This document shows positions 1 through 6,104 of a stretch of 16,483 nt of DNA, piece after piece; the first letter of the stretch is position 1, and each line of letters starts with the position of its first letter. Source of the DNA: Prevotella sp. (lineage in GTDB: Bacteria > Bacteroidota > Bacteroidia > Bacteroidales > Bacteroidaceae); assembly GCA_017442765.1 (NCBI GenBank), contig JAFRZC010000259.1, positions 1-16,483 of the forward strand. Reading direction: 5' to 3'. Below the pieces are notes generated by a model. It did no database searches. It was not told where the DNA came from and was given only the letters and a program-made list of their open reading frames with translations. A program made the translations under genes and the position numbers.

Positions 1-503
1 ATGGGAAGGAGCAGTGGCTTGACCGCCTGCCACCCTACCAGGGCGGAGGAGAGATGATAGCCAGTGTGTCGTTCGAGAAGACGACTTTCGAGCGTCCGCC
101 ACTGAAGTTCGAGGCCGGCACACCCGACTACATTGCCACGCACGGGTTGGCTGTGGCCCTCGACTACATCTGCGGCATTGGCCTTGATTGTATTCATGCC
201 TATGAAAAAGAGCTGACGCGCTATGCCGTCGAGTGCTTGTCTGAAATCGACGGGCTGACCATTTACGGATGCGACAACGATGCCATTGTCTCGTTCAACA
301 TCGACGGCATCCATCACCTCGACATCGGCACCCTGCTCGACCGTCTCGGCATCGCCGTGCGAACCGGCCACCACTGCGCCCAGCCCCTGATGGACCGCCT
401 CGGCATCCCGGGCACCGTGCGCGCCTCACTTGCGCTCTACAACACCAAAGAGGAGATCGACCAGCTCGCCGATGCCCTCCTGCGCATCAGGAGAATGTTC
501 TAA
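1..503 (+). CDS. sufS: Cysteine desulfurase SufS, C-terminal part (5' end outside window)
   Basis: This is the C-terminal third of a group II cysteine desulfurase, a PLP enzyme that removes sulfur from cysteine for the SUF iron-sulfur cluster machinery in the cytoplasm. The reading frame is open from base 3 and includes the family stretch PPYQGGGEMI before the internal ATG at 54, so the gene begins upstream of the window. The motif RTGHHCAQP carries the persulfide-forming cysteine (codon 375-377). FEAGTP near codons 110-127 is also typical of SufS. The C-terminus (ALYNTKEEID...LRRIRRMF-like end) matches the usual family end and stops at TAA 501-503. The PLP lysine lies outside the window. sufBCD genes would be expected upstream, but this cannot be seen here. 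The alternative, a CsdA-type paralogue, cannot be fully excluded. Confidence 0.95.
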   Translation, partial: GKEQWLDRLPPYQGGGEMIASVSFEKTTFERPPLKFEAGTPDYIATHGLAVALDYICGIGLDCIHAYEKELTRYAVECLSEIDGLTIYGCDNDAIVSFNIDGIHHLDIGTLLDRLGIAVRTGHHCAQPLMDRLGIPGTVRASLALYNTKEEIDQLADALLRIRRMF

Positions 504-514
504 CCCCTCCAGCC

Positions 515-549
515 TCCCCCAAAGAGTCCCCCTCGTTCCCCTTTGGGGA
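515..549 (+). terminator. Possible hairpin terminator after sufS
   Basis: The arms CCCCAAAG (517-524) and CTTTGGGG (541-548) can form an 8-bp stem with a 16-base loop, 13 bases after the sufS stop. There is no T-run behind it, so it may be a weak or Rho-assisted terminator, or simply a stabilising 3' hairpin. Confidence 0.4.
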
Positions 550-594
550 GGGTTCCCTTCCCTCTGACACCTTTGAGAAAGGAGAATGCAATTA

Positions 595-654
595 CGAAAT
601 ACCGTGTTTCAGGAAAAATTCCCTAGGGAATTTCTTTCAAAACACGGTCTTTCG
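595..654. repeat. 60-bp imperfect palindrome with an 18-bp perfect core
   Basis: The perfect palindrome AAATTCCCTAGGGAATTT lies at 616-633. The outer arms ACCGTGTTT (601-609) and AAACACGGT (640-648), then CGAAA (595-599) and TTTCG (650-654), share the same centre (624.5), so the whole block is one dyad. A partial second copy of the core (TCCCTAGGGAATTTTC) follows at 663-678. As RNA it would fold into a long hairpin with a few mismatches. It has no T-run and no coding content. It could be a dispersed palindromic repeat of the REP/MITE kind, an operator, or an RNA-processing hairpin. Confidence 0.75.
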
Positions 655-759
655 CTATAAAGTCCCTAGGGAATTTTCTGCGCGTGGGCGTTATGTTGCG
701 GCCAGCCTCTCTGAGAAAGAGGGTTGGAAGGGGCTTGACAGAAAAACGGAAAGGAAAAT

Positions 760-790
760 TTTGTAGTCTCAAAATAAAAGCGTAATTTTG
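760..790 (+). promoter_or_regulatory. Bacteroidetes-type promoter upstream of a structured leader/ncRNA
   Basis: TTTG at 760-763, a 19-base spacer and TAATTTTG at 783-790 match the primary sigma factor consensus of Bacteroidetes (TTTG / TAnnTTTG). Transcription would start near 796. No credible ORF begins for more than 300 bases, so the product is either a non-coding RNA or a long leader for the LRR gene at 1128. Confidence 0.65.
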
Positions 791-795
791 CAACC

Positions 796-1080
796 GATGC
801 CTTTGGCCTTTCACAGGCGGGAGGTAAAAATAGTGATATGAGACGTTACGAACGTTGACTTCTACGTACAAACTTCACACATTTGCACATCCGGAAGTTG
901 CGGCGACGAAGCGTCTGCGTGGGTGTATCGTGCCCGTGCCGTGTCCCCGAGGGGGCTGGCGGTTTGGCGTGATACGTCATGGCGTGGGCTGGCTTGCTGT
1001 TGCTTATCCTGGATGTAGGCAGTGTGAAGGCCTGTACGTGGGATAGGCGGAAGTACAGATTTCCCACGTCTTCCTTTTTT
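796..1080 (+). ncRNA. Candidate structured RNA or attenuating leader upstream of the LRR operon
   Basis: The segment runs from a consensus promoter (760-790) to a terminator-like hairpin plus T-run (1036-1080) and has no credible ORF. Hairpins visible by eye include ACGTT/AACGT (843-847 with 851-855), GACG/CGTC (905-908 with 912-915), and a 10-bp stem GTATCGTGCC/GGCGTGATAC (925-934 with 966-975, two G-U pairs) enclosing CCCC/GGGG (945-948 with 951-954). No other consensus promoter is seen between 1080 and the ATG at 1128. It could therefore be a free small RNA or a leader whose terminator controls read-through into the operon. I do not recognise a known RNA family. The only ORFs across it use TTG or GTG starts (one inside the terminator stem) and look incidental. 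Confidence 0.4.
1036..1080 (+). terminator. Terminator-like hairpin with T-run, 48 bases before the LRR gene
   Basis: ACGTGGGA (1036-1043) pairs perfectly with TCCCACGT (1062-1069) across an 18-base loop. CTTCC and six T residues (1075-1080) follow. Its place just before an ORF, and after a structured region, suggests either the end of a small RNA or an attenuator. The palindrome AAACAGCTGTTT (1083-1094) lies immediately downstream. Confidence 0.55.
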
Positions 1081-1127
1081 GTAAACAGCTGTTTCCGGGG
1101 ATTTCTTACAGCATTAGAAGTAATGAT

Positions 1128-1607
1128 ATGTTAAGAAAGTCGTTGTTCGTTCTGTCTTTTTTGCAGTTAGTCTTAGCTGTTCCGGTCAAGAGTCAGGTTA
1201 TTGATACCAGTGGGATGCTGTTTCGGATAGCCGGCGAGGGAACGGCCGTTGTCGAGCGTGTCCCGATGATGCGCTCTTGTATGGTTCACTCCACGTTGAT
1301 GTGGCAGGAGGGCAGTTATACCGTCGGTGCCATCGGCCGTCATGCGTTCTACTGCAACTATCAGCTGCGGGTGGTCAGCATACCATCATCGGTCGTAGAG
1401 ATTTACTCCGAGGCATTCTATCAGTGTTCATCCTTGCGTCATATCTATGTTGAGGGTGCAGTTCCACCCGTATGCGACGAAAAGTCGTTCATGGGAGTTG
1501 ACCGCCGTAAGTGCGTGTTGCATGTTCCGTATGGTTCCCTGCAAGCGTATAAGCGTTCGGCAGGCTGGGGGGAGTTTAAGAAAATAAGGGAGAGGAAAAA
1601 GCGATGA
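1128..1607 (+). CDS. Small secreted BspA-like leucine-rich repeat protein
   Basis: The 159-residue protein has a basic-hydrophobic N-terminus (MLRKSLFVLSFLQLVLAV), probably a Sec signal peptide cleaved near residues 17-23. Residues 64-108 contain about two repeats of the LRR_5/BspA type, with the hallmarks AIGRHAFYC, SIPSSVVEI and EAFYQCSSL. Residues 129-153 (LHVPYGSLQAYKRSAGW) match the usual closing segment of BspA-like proteins, in which a VP-GS--AY---GW pattern ends the repeat stack. Most relatives have many repeats; this is a minimal version. Such proteins are exported and bind host or matrix ligands in oral Bacteroidetes, but the role here is unknown. The start ATG at 1128 is chosen because it gives an intact signal peptide; an ATG at 1123 runs into a stop. 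The stop overlaps the next gene by four bases. Confidence 0.85.
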   Translation: MLRKSLFVLSFLQLVLAVPVKSQVIDTSGMLFRIAGEGTAVVERVPMMRSCMVHSTLMWQEGSYTVGAIGRHAFYCNYQLRVVSIPSSVVEIYSEAFYQCSSLRHIYVEGAVPPVCDEKSFMGVDRRKCVLHVPYGSLQAYKRSAGWGEFKKIRERKKR

Positions 1608-2275
1608 AGGTGGGATATTATCTGGTGATTCCATTTTTCTTGAGTGTTGTTTTCTCGGCTCTGCTGCTGCCTTCATGCGCTTTGTTCTGTCGCCGGGCAA
1701 AGCTCGGTCGGCTGTCGGGCAGCATGAATGGTGTGCCCTTAGTGCTGGCGGTGTTGCTGTCTCTGCTGGTGATGATGATTTGTCTGCCGCCGGTGAGCCG
1801 GCTGATAGTTTTTCCTCTGGAGTTGCTTGCCGGCCTCATCATTGTTTTCATACTTGGCATGGTTTGCGATGTTGACGGGCTGAGTTTATGGCTTCGTGTC
1901 GTGGTGCTGTTGCTGGCTTCGCTGGCATTTCCTCTTTCGCAGGTTGCTCCGGCCGGCATATCGGGTGCGGTCTTGATGGTTGGTCTGGTGGCAGGATGCT
2001 GTATGTCGGTCAGTCTGATAGAACGGCTGTTCGGACGCGGATGCGAGCTGTTGCTGGTGATACTGTCCATTTTTCTCTTGTCGCTTCTCCGGCTTCAGGA
2101 CTGGGGGTGTGTCGTGCTCGCCGCCGTGCAATGCGGGGCACTGCTGGTGCTGCTCGCCGTGAAATGGCATTGCTGGCGGGCAAGGCGTGAAAGGATTTAC
2201 CTTGGTGAATGCGGCAGCTTGACCATGACATTTCTGCTTTGTGCGGAGTATGTCAGAATTTTTCTTGCGGCATAA
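1604..2275 (+). CDS. Degenerate MraY/WecA-family (polyprenyl-phosphate sugar-phosphate transferase-like) membrane protein
   Basis: This 223-residue, very hydrophobic protein has about seven or eight membrane segments. Three stretches line up with landmarks of the MraY/WecA family. The N-terminus YYLVIPFFLS with a following basic loop fits the first helix. LILGMVCDVDG-like residues 80-92 sit where enzymes carry G-x-x-DD. YLGECGSLTMTFLL (199-212) sits at the family (L/M)GDxGS motif. Key residues differ: the first Asp of the DD pair is Cys88, the Asp of GDxGS is Glu202, and the cytoplasmic NxxNxxDGxDGL motif is absent. The protein is also about 130 residues shorter than usual. From family knowledge, this should be inactive as a transferase. 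The ATG overlaps the LRR stop (ATGA), implying translational coupling. The homology is by pattern and not proved. Confidence 0.6.
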   Translation: MKVGYYLVIPFFLSVVFSALLLPSCALFCRRAKLGRLSGSMNGVPLVLAVLLSLLVMMICLPPVSRLIVFPLELLAGLIIVFILGMVCDVDGLSLWLRVVVLLLASLAFPLSQVAPAGISGAVLMVGLVAGCCMSVSLIERLFGRGCELLLVILSIFLLSLLRLQDWGCVVLAAVQCGALLVLLAVKWHCWRARRERIYLGECGSLTMTFLLCAEYVRIFLAA

Positions 2276-2393
2276 GCAGCTGGCACGTCACGACATCTTT
2301 TCTGGGTTCGACGGGCTTTGAGATGCTGAGATTCAGATTATACAAAAAGACATAAGAATAATTGGTAACCCGTTGACTGACATGCGCTTAGAG

Positions 2394-2438
2394 AAAACTG
2401 AAAGAAAAACAGCGTTATATTTTCTTTCAGTTTTTTTT
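2394..2438 (+). terminator. Strong intrinsic terminator of the LRR operon
   Basis: AAAACTGAAAGAAAA (2394-2408) and TTTTCTTTCAGTTTT (2420-2434) form a perfect 15-bp stem with an 11-base loop. It runs directly into an eight-T tract (2431-2438). It lies about 120 bases after the membrane protein gene. The symmetrical A/T tracts mean it could also act on the opposite strand. Confidence 0.85.
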
Positions 2439-2458
2439 ATTATTTATAATAAATGGTG

Positions 2459-2466
2459 TAACTTTG
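2459..2466 (+). promoter_or_regulatory. Promoter -7 element for the GLUG-repeat gene
   Basis: TAACTTTG matches the Bacteroidetes TAnnTTTG -7 box. Transcription would start near 2472, leaving a leader of about 108 bases. The expected TTTG at -33 is missing; only a T-rich tract that is part of the preceding terminator occupies the place, so the promoter may be weak or activated. Confidence 0.6.
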
Positions 2467-2487
2467 CAGAAGTTTTAACTGCACTCG

Positions 2488-2513
2488 GCAAAATCGGAGC
2501 AAGCTCCTTTTGC
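2488..2513 (+). promoter_or_regulatory. Hairpin in the 5' leader of the GLUG-repeat gene
   Basis: GCAAAA (2488-2493) pairs with TTTTGC (2508-2513) and GGAGC (2496-2500) with GCTCC (2503-2507), leaving a two-base bulge. The hairpin lies about 16 bases past the predicted transcription start. It has no T-run of terminator type and may affect mRNA stability or translation. Confidence 0.45.
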
Positions 2514-2579
2514 GCTCGTTTGCAAAACCTTTGCAGCAGAATCTGAAAATATTTAACTTAAACTAAAAATTACGTGATT

Positions 2580-5500
2580 ATGAAGAAAAATCTACTATCC
2601 GTGCTTCTTGCCGTCCTTGGACTTTGGATGGGCAACATCGGGGCACATGCGTTGACGCAGGTGGGCGGCGTCTATCAGATTGCCAATGCCGACGACCTGC
2701 AGGAGTTTTCCGACTTGGTTGCCAGTGGTGAGGGTGGTGCCAACGCCGTGCTGACGGCCGACATCGACCTCTCGGGCTATGAGTGGCTGCCCATCGGTGT
2801 GACCACTTCCACCTATTACGGAACGTTCGACGGTCAGGAGCACCGCATCTTGAACATGGTGGTTGATACAGAAGAAGAGTATCAGGGCTTGTTCGGTGTG
2901 TTGAGCAACGGTGCCCACATCAAGAACATCATCATTGACAGTAGCTGTTCTATTCATGGTGCCCGCTACGTGGGCGGTATTGCCGGAGGTACGAACGGCG
3001 GCGGCTCTATTACCATCGAGTGCTGCGGTAACGAGGGCGAGGTGACGGCTACGGAGCAGAATGCCGCCGGTATCATCGGCGTAAGTATGGGTAGCGAGTG
3101 CGGTTTTATCATCCGCAACTGCTACAACGCAGGTTTCGTGGGCGGCTCGCGCGAGAGTGCGGCTATCTCGGGCTGGTGCGGCGACAGCGGCTCTGTTGTG
3201 GAGAACTGCTATAACGTGGCTACCATTTCTGGTGTGGACGGGAGAAACTATCTCTATCGTAACGGCAACACCAAGGGCGTGAACAACTATTGTAACTATG
3301 AGGGTCAGGGCACGTTCTTCAACGACTATGAGTATCCGACCATGGACGGCTCGCTGTGCTATCTCATCAACGGCAACCAGTCGGCCGACGTGGTATGGTA
3401 TCAGAACCTCGACAATGGTGAGGACCAGGACTTCTATCCCGTTCCGTTCGCCTCGCACGGTGTGGTCTATGCCGTGGGTACGCTGAACTGTGACGGTACT
3501 CCCGCCACAGCCGACGGTTTCTCCAACACGAACAGCTCGGTGCCTACGCCCCACAGCTACTACAATGGTGTGTGTGAGGTCTGCGGCTTTACCGACATGG
3601 CGTACACCACGCAGTCGGGCGGCTACTATGAGCTCTCAACACCTGAGCACCTTAACTGGTTTGCCGCTGCCGTGAAGTTCGGCCACAACGAGATCAAGGG
3701 TAAGCTGATGAACGACATCGACTTCTCCAAATATACGGCCTTGGACGTGACCATCGGTATGCAGAGCCCGCGCTTCAAGGGTGCGTTCGACGGTCAGGAG
3801 CACACCATCACGGTGAAATATAACTGTACGCACGACACCATCGCCCTGTTCCGCTGCATCGAGGATGCCACCATAGAGCGGCTTGTCGTGGCCGGTGAGG
3901 TGAAGACCTCGCGCAAGTTTGGCGCAGGTCTGTTCGCCGCAGGCTGGGGCACCAACGTCATCAAGAACTGCATCATCAAGACCAACCTCATCAGCACGTT
4001 CGAGGGTGATCCCTGGGAGAACGAGGAGACGGGTGAGACGGGTGTGAACTACGATGCCACGCACGGTGGTCTCTGCTGCTTTGCACATGGCACCTGCACC
4101 ATTCTCAACTGTGCCGTGCTTGGCGATATCGACGCAGAGATGAGCGAAGGCTCCGCAGCCGTGATGGGCTATCCCAACGGCGGTTCGAACGTGAAGATCC
4201 AGAACTGCTTCGTAGGCGGCACCTATACGCTTTCCAGCAACAATGCCCTTATCACCCGCAGCAATGGAGCGGTGGTGGAGAACTGCTATTATCTCGACAC
4301 CAACTCGCTGCTCGACAGCTATGAGGCAACCGTTGTCACCCAGGCTCAGATTGGCAGCGGCGAGCTCTGCTTCCTGCTCAACGAGAGTGTCAGCGGCGGC
4401 ACCAACTGGTATCAGACCATCGGCACCGACAATACGCCTGTGCCGTTCAACTCCCATAAAGTGGTCTATGCCGTGGGTACCTTGCGTTGCGACGGCACAC
4501 CCGACGCGCTCACCTATACCAATACAAACGGCGCGCCCTCGCGTCCTGACCATCAGTACGATGCCGACGGCATCTGCGAGAACTGCGGTGCCCGTCTCAT
4601 CAGCACGGCCGACCAGCTCTTCAACTATGCTGCCGACTTGAACGTGGGTGCTGCCGATGGAAGTGTCGAAATCACGCTTGCCAACGACATCGACATGGCT
4701 TCTATCAGCGGTTTCACGGGCATCGGTACGCGCGACTATCCTTTCTCGGGAACCTTCGACGGTAAGGGACATCATATCAAGAACATGCTTATCGATGCTC
4801 CCGTCGATAGCGACGAAGGCAACAACATCGGTCTCCTCGGTGTGGTTGGCGGCGAGACGAGCAGCGACGTTGTCACGGTGAAGAATGTCGTCGTCGATTC
4901 CTCGTGCGAAATCTTCGGTGCAGGCTATGCCGCCGGTATCGTCGGTTGCGCCAAGGGCAAGGGCAAGCTGTTTATAGAGAACTGCGGCAACGAGGCCAGC
5001 GTGATTGTAGAAGGTGCCAATGCCGCCGGTATCCTCGGCGTCGATGACCTCAACGGGATGCTGGTAACCATCCGCAACTGCTACAACACCGGCGAAATCT
5101 CCGGCGGAAAGGAGAGCGCAGGTATCTCCGGCTGGCTCGGCAGGAATGCTGTTGTGGAGAACTGCTACAACACGGGCGATGTGTCCGGACTCGATGGCAA
5201 TGCCACCTTCGGACGCTCTCAGGACAACTCGGCACAGTATATCAACTGCTACGAGACCATCGGCTCGCAGGTTGTCACCGCAGAGGCCAGTCAGGTCGCC
5301 AGTGGCGAGCTCTGCTTCCTGCTCAACGGCAAAGTCAGCGGAGGCGAGACTTTCTTCCAGACCATCGGCACCGACACGCATCCCATCTTCGACCCGACAC
5401 ACGGTAAGGTCTATGAGAAAGACGGAGCCTATACCAACACTGCCACAAGCATCGAAGGTGTAGAGACCGTCACGAAGACCAACGGCACCGTTGAGGCTGT

Positions 5501-5597
5501 CTTCTCGGCCAACGGCACACGCCAGGGTCGTCTGCAGCGCGGCATCAACATCGTCAGGATGAGCGACGGCAGCGTCAGGAAAGTCATTGTGAAGTAA
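2580..5597 (+). CDS. Large secreted GLUG-repeat surface protein with type IX-like C-terminal tail
   Basis: The 1005-residue protein begins with a signal peptide (MKKNLLSVLLAVLGLWMGN, cleavage near Ala24). Three related modules follow at about residues 32-225, 349-575 and 674-875. Each opens with a helix-like segment (DDLQEFSDLV, PEHLNWFAA, ADQLFNYAA) and a DIDxS/DIDM motif. GTFDGQEH/GAFDGQEH/GTFDGKGH comes next, then GLUG-like beta repeats (GGIAGG, AGIIGV, NCYNAGFV). This pattern suggests a right-handed beta-helix. Linkers repeat a YAVGTL-CDGTP stretch and small H-x(7-8)-CxxCG motifs (325-336, 658-670). The last 50 residues (NGTRQGRLQRGINIVRMSDG then VRKVIVK) resemble the C-terminal tails of Prevotella exported proteins related to type IX sorting domains. 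The ATG at 2580 is preferred over an upstream GTG at 2574. Ligand and function are unknown; adhesin is a guess. Confidence 0.8.
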   Translation: MKKNLLSVLLAVLGLWMGNIGAHALTQVGGVYQIANADDLQEFSDLVASGEGGANAVLTADIDLSGYEWLPIGVTTSTYYGTFDGQEHRILNMVVDTEEEYQGLFGVLSNGAHIKNIIIDSSCSIHGARYVGGIAGGTNGGGSITIECCGNEGEVTATEQNAAGIIGVSMGSECGFIIRNCYNAGFVGGSRESAAISGWCGDSGSVVENCYNVATISGVDGRNYLYRNGNTKGVNNYCNYEGQGTFFNDYEYPTMDGSLCYLINGNQSADVVWYQNLDNGEDQDFYPVPFASHGVVYAVGTLNCDGTPATADGFSNTNSSVPTPHSYYNGVCEVCGFTDMAYTTQSGGYYELSTPEHLNWFAAAVKFGHNEIKGKLMNDIDFSKYTALDVTIGMQSPRFKGAFDGQEHTITVKYNCTHDTIALFRCIEDATIERLVVAGEVKTSRKFGAGLFAAGWGTNVIKNCIIKTNLISTFEGDPWENEETGETGVNYDATHGGLCCFAHGTCTILNCAVLGDIDAEMSEGSAAVMGYPNGGSNVKIQNCFVGGTYTLSSNNALITRSNGAVVENCYYLDTNSLLDSYEATVVTQAQIGSGELCFLLNESVSGGTNWYQTIGTDNTPVPFNSHKVVYAVGTLRCDGTPDALTYTNTNGAPSRPDHQYDADGICENCGARLISTADQLFNYAADLNVGAADGSVEITLANDIDMASISGFTGIGTRDYPFSGTFDGKGHHIKNMLIDAPVDSDEGNNIGLLGVVGGETSSDVVTVKNVVVDSSCEIFGAGYAAGIVGCAKGKGKLFIENCGNEASVIVEGANAAGILGVDDLNGMLVTIRNCYNTGEISGGKESAGISGWLGRNAVVENCYNTGDVSGLDGNATFGRSQDNSAQYINCYETIGSQVVTAEASQVASGELCFLLNGKVSGGETFFQTIGTDTHPIFDPTHGKVYEKDGAYTNTATSIEGVETVTKTNGTVEAVFSANGTRQGRLQRGINIVRMSDGSVRKVIVK

Positions 5598-5653
5598 GTT
5601 TTTATAATATAAGGTTTATTGGATTCGGCACCACAGCGTGCCTACAGCTCAGA

Positions 5654-5690
5654 CCGCAGCAGCAAAGACATTTGCCTGCTGCGGTTTTTT
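5654..5690 (+). terminator. Intrinsic terminator of the GLUG-repeat gene
   Basis: CCGCAGCAG (5654-5662) pairs with CTGCTGCGG (5676-5684). CAAA/TTTG pairing extends inside the loop, and six T residues follow (5685-5690). It lies 57 bases after the stop codon. Confidence 0.9.
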
Positions 5691-5725
5691 CATGGCATTG
5701 ACCGTTAGCTTCTGCCGTTCCGCGT

Positions 5726-5782
5726 TTGTCCGCCCTTCCCGTGTAAGTCAACCCTTGCCGGGCTTGTCCGCCCTTCCCGTGT
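5726..5782. repeat. 19-bp direct repeat pair
   Basis: TTGTCCGCCCTTCCCGTGT occurs identically at 5726-5744 and 5764-5782, a 38-base period. The hairpin GCAAGC-GGA-GCTTGC follows at 5815-5829. The stretch (5691-5916) shows no credible gene. It looks like remnant repeat DNA between two convergent transcription units. Confidence 0.7.
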
Positions 5783-5916
5783 CTATCCGAGGTATTAACT
5801 CCCGACAACTTTCAGCAAGCGGAGCTTGCCAATAAATAATAATAAGTACAATATAAATAGGTGTAATTTGCCGGCGGCGGGGTGTCGTCATCCGGAAAAC
5901 AAACTTCTGTGATGCT

Positions 5917-6039
5917 AACGACGGTCTTTTATGAAGTAATATATATTATATTACCGAGTAATATATATTATTTTACTAAGTAATATATATACTATTACCG
6001 AGTAATATAATATATATTACTTCATAAAAGACCGTCGTT
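5917..6039. repeat. AT-rich element: four 22-bp units bounded by perfect 38-bp inverted arms
   Basis: Bases 5917-5954 and 6002-6039 are exact reverse complements over 38 bp. Each arm begins with AACGACGGTCTTTTATGAAG or its complement. The interior is four tandem 22-bp units (5933-5954, 5955-5976, 5977-5998, 5999-6020), all carrying AGTAATATA near the left end and TTAC or its equivalent at the right. The fourth unit is the reverse complement of the first over its 19-base core. There are no stable unique spacers, so this is not CRISPR. It lies between the convergent GLUG gene and recO. It could extrude as a cruciform, serve as a protein-binding array, or be a non-autonomous mobile element. It has no terminator T-run. 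Confidence 0.9.
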
Positions 6040-6104
6040 CGGATGATGAATGGTTGTCTTTTGCATGACAAAGGGTTGTCGGCGCGTGGTTCGGGTTGCC
6101 GGTG

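Noticed and set aside
846..1067. Short frames on both strands over the candidate RNA (a minus frame from GTG and a plus frame at 855-1046 from TTG)
   Set aside because: Both use weak start codons, the minus one inside the terminator stem, and neither has a promoter with a sensible leader or a recognisable protein pattern.
2595..3554. A 319-codon open frame opposite the first GLUG module
   Set aside because: Same explanation: its composition is rich in Val, His, Arg and Thr as in antisense shadows, and it has no recognisable domain.
3636..5402. A 588-codon open frame on the strand opposite the GLUG-repeat gene
   Set aside because: It mirrors the codon bias of the sense gene (few T-starting stops in that frame), has no signal peptide, family motif or promoter, and the sense frame has clear domains.
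5933..6020. Possible CRISPR array because of regular spacing
   Set aside because: The 22-base units are contiguous variants of one palindromic sequence without unique spacers, and no cas genes are present.
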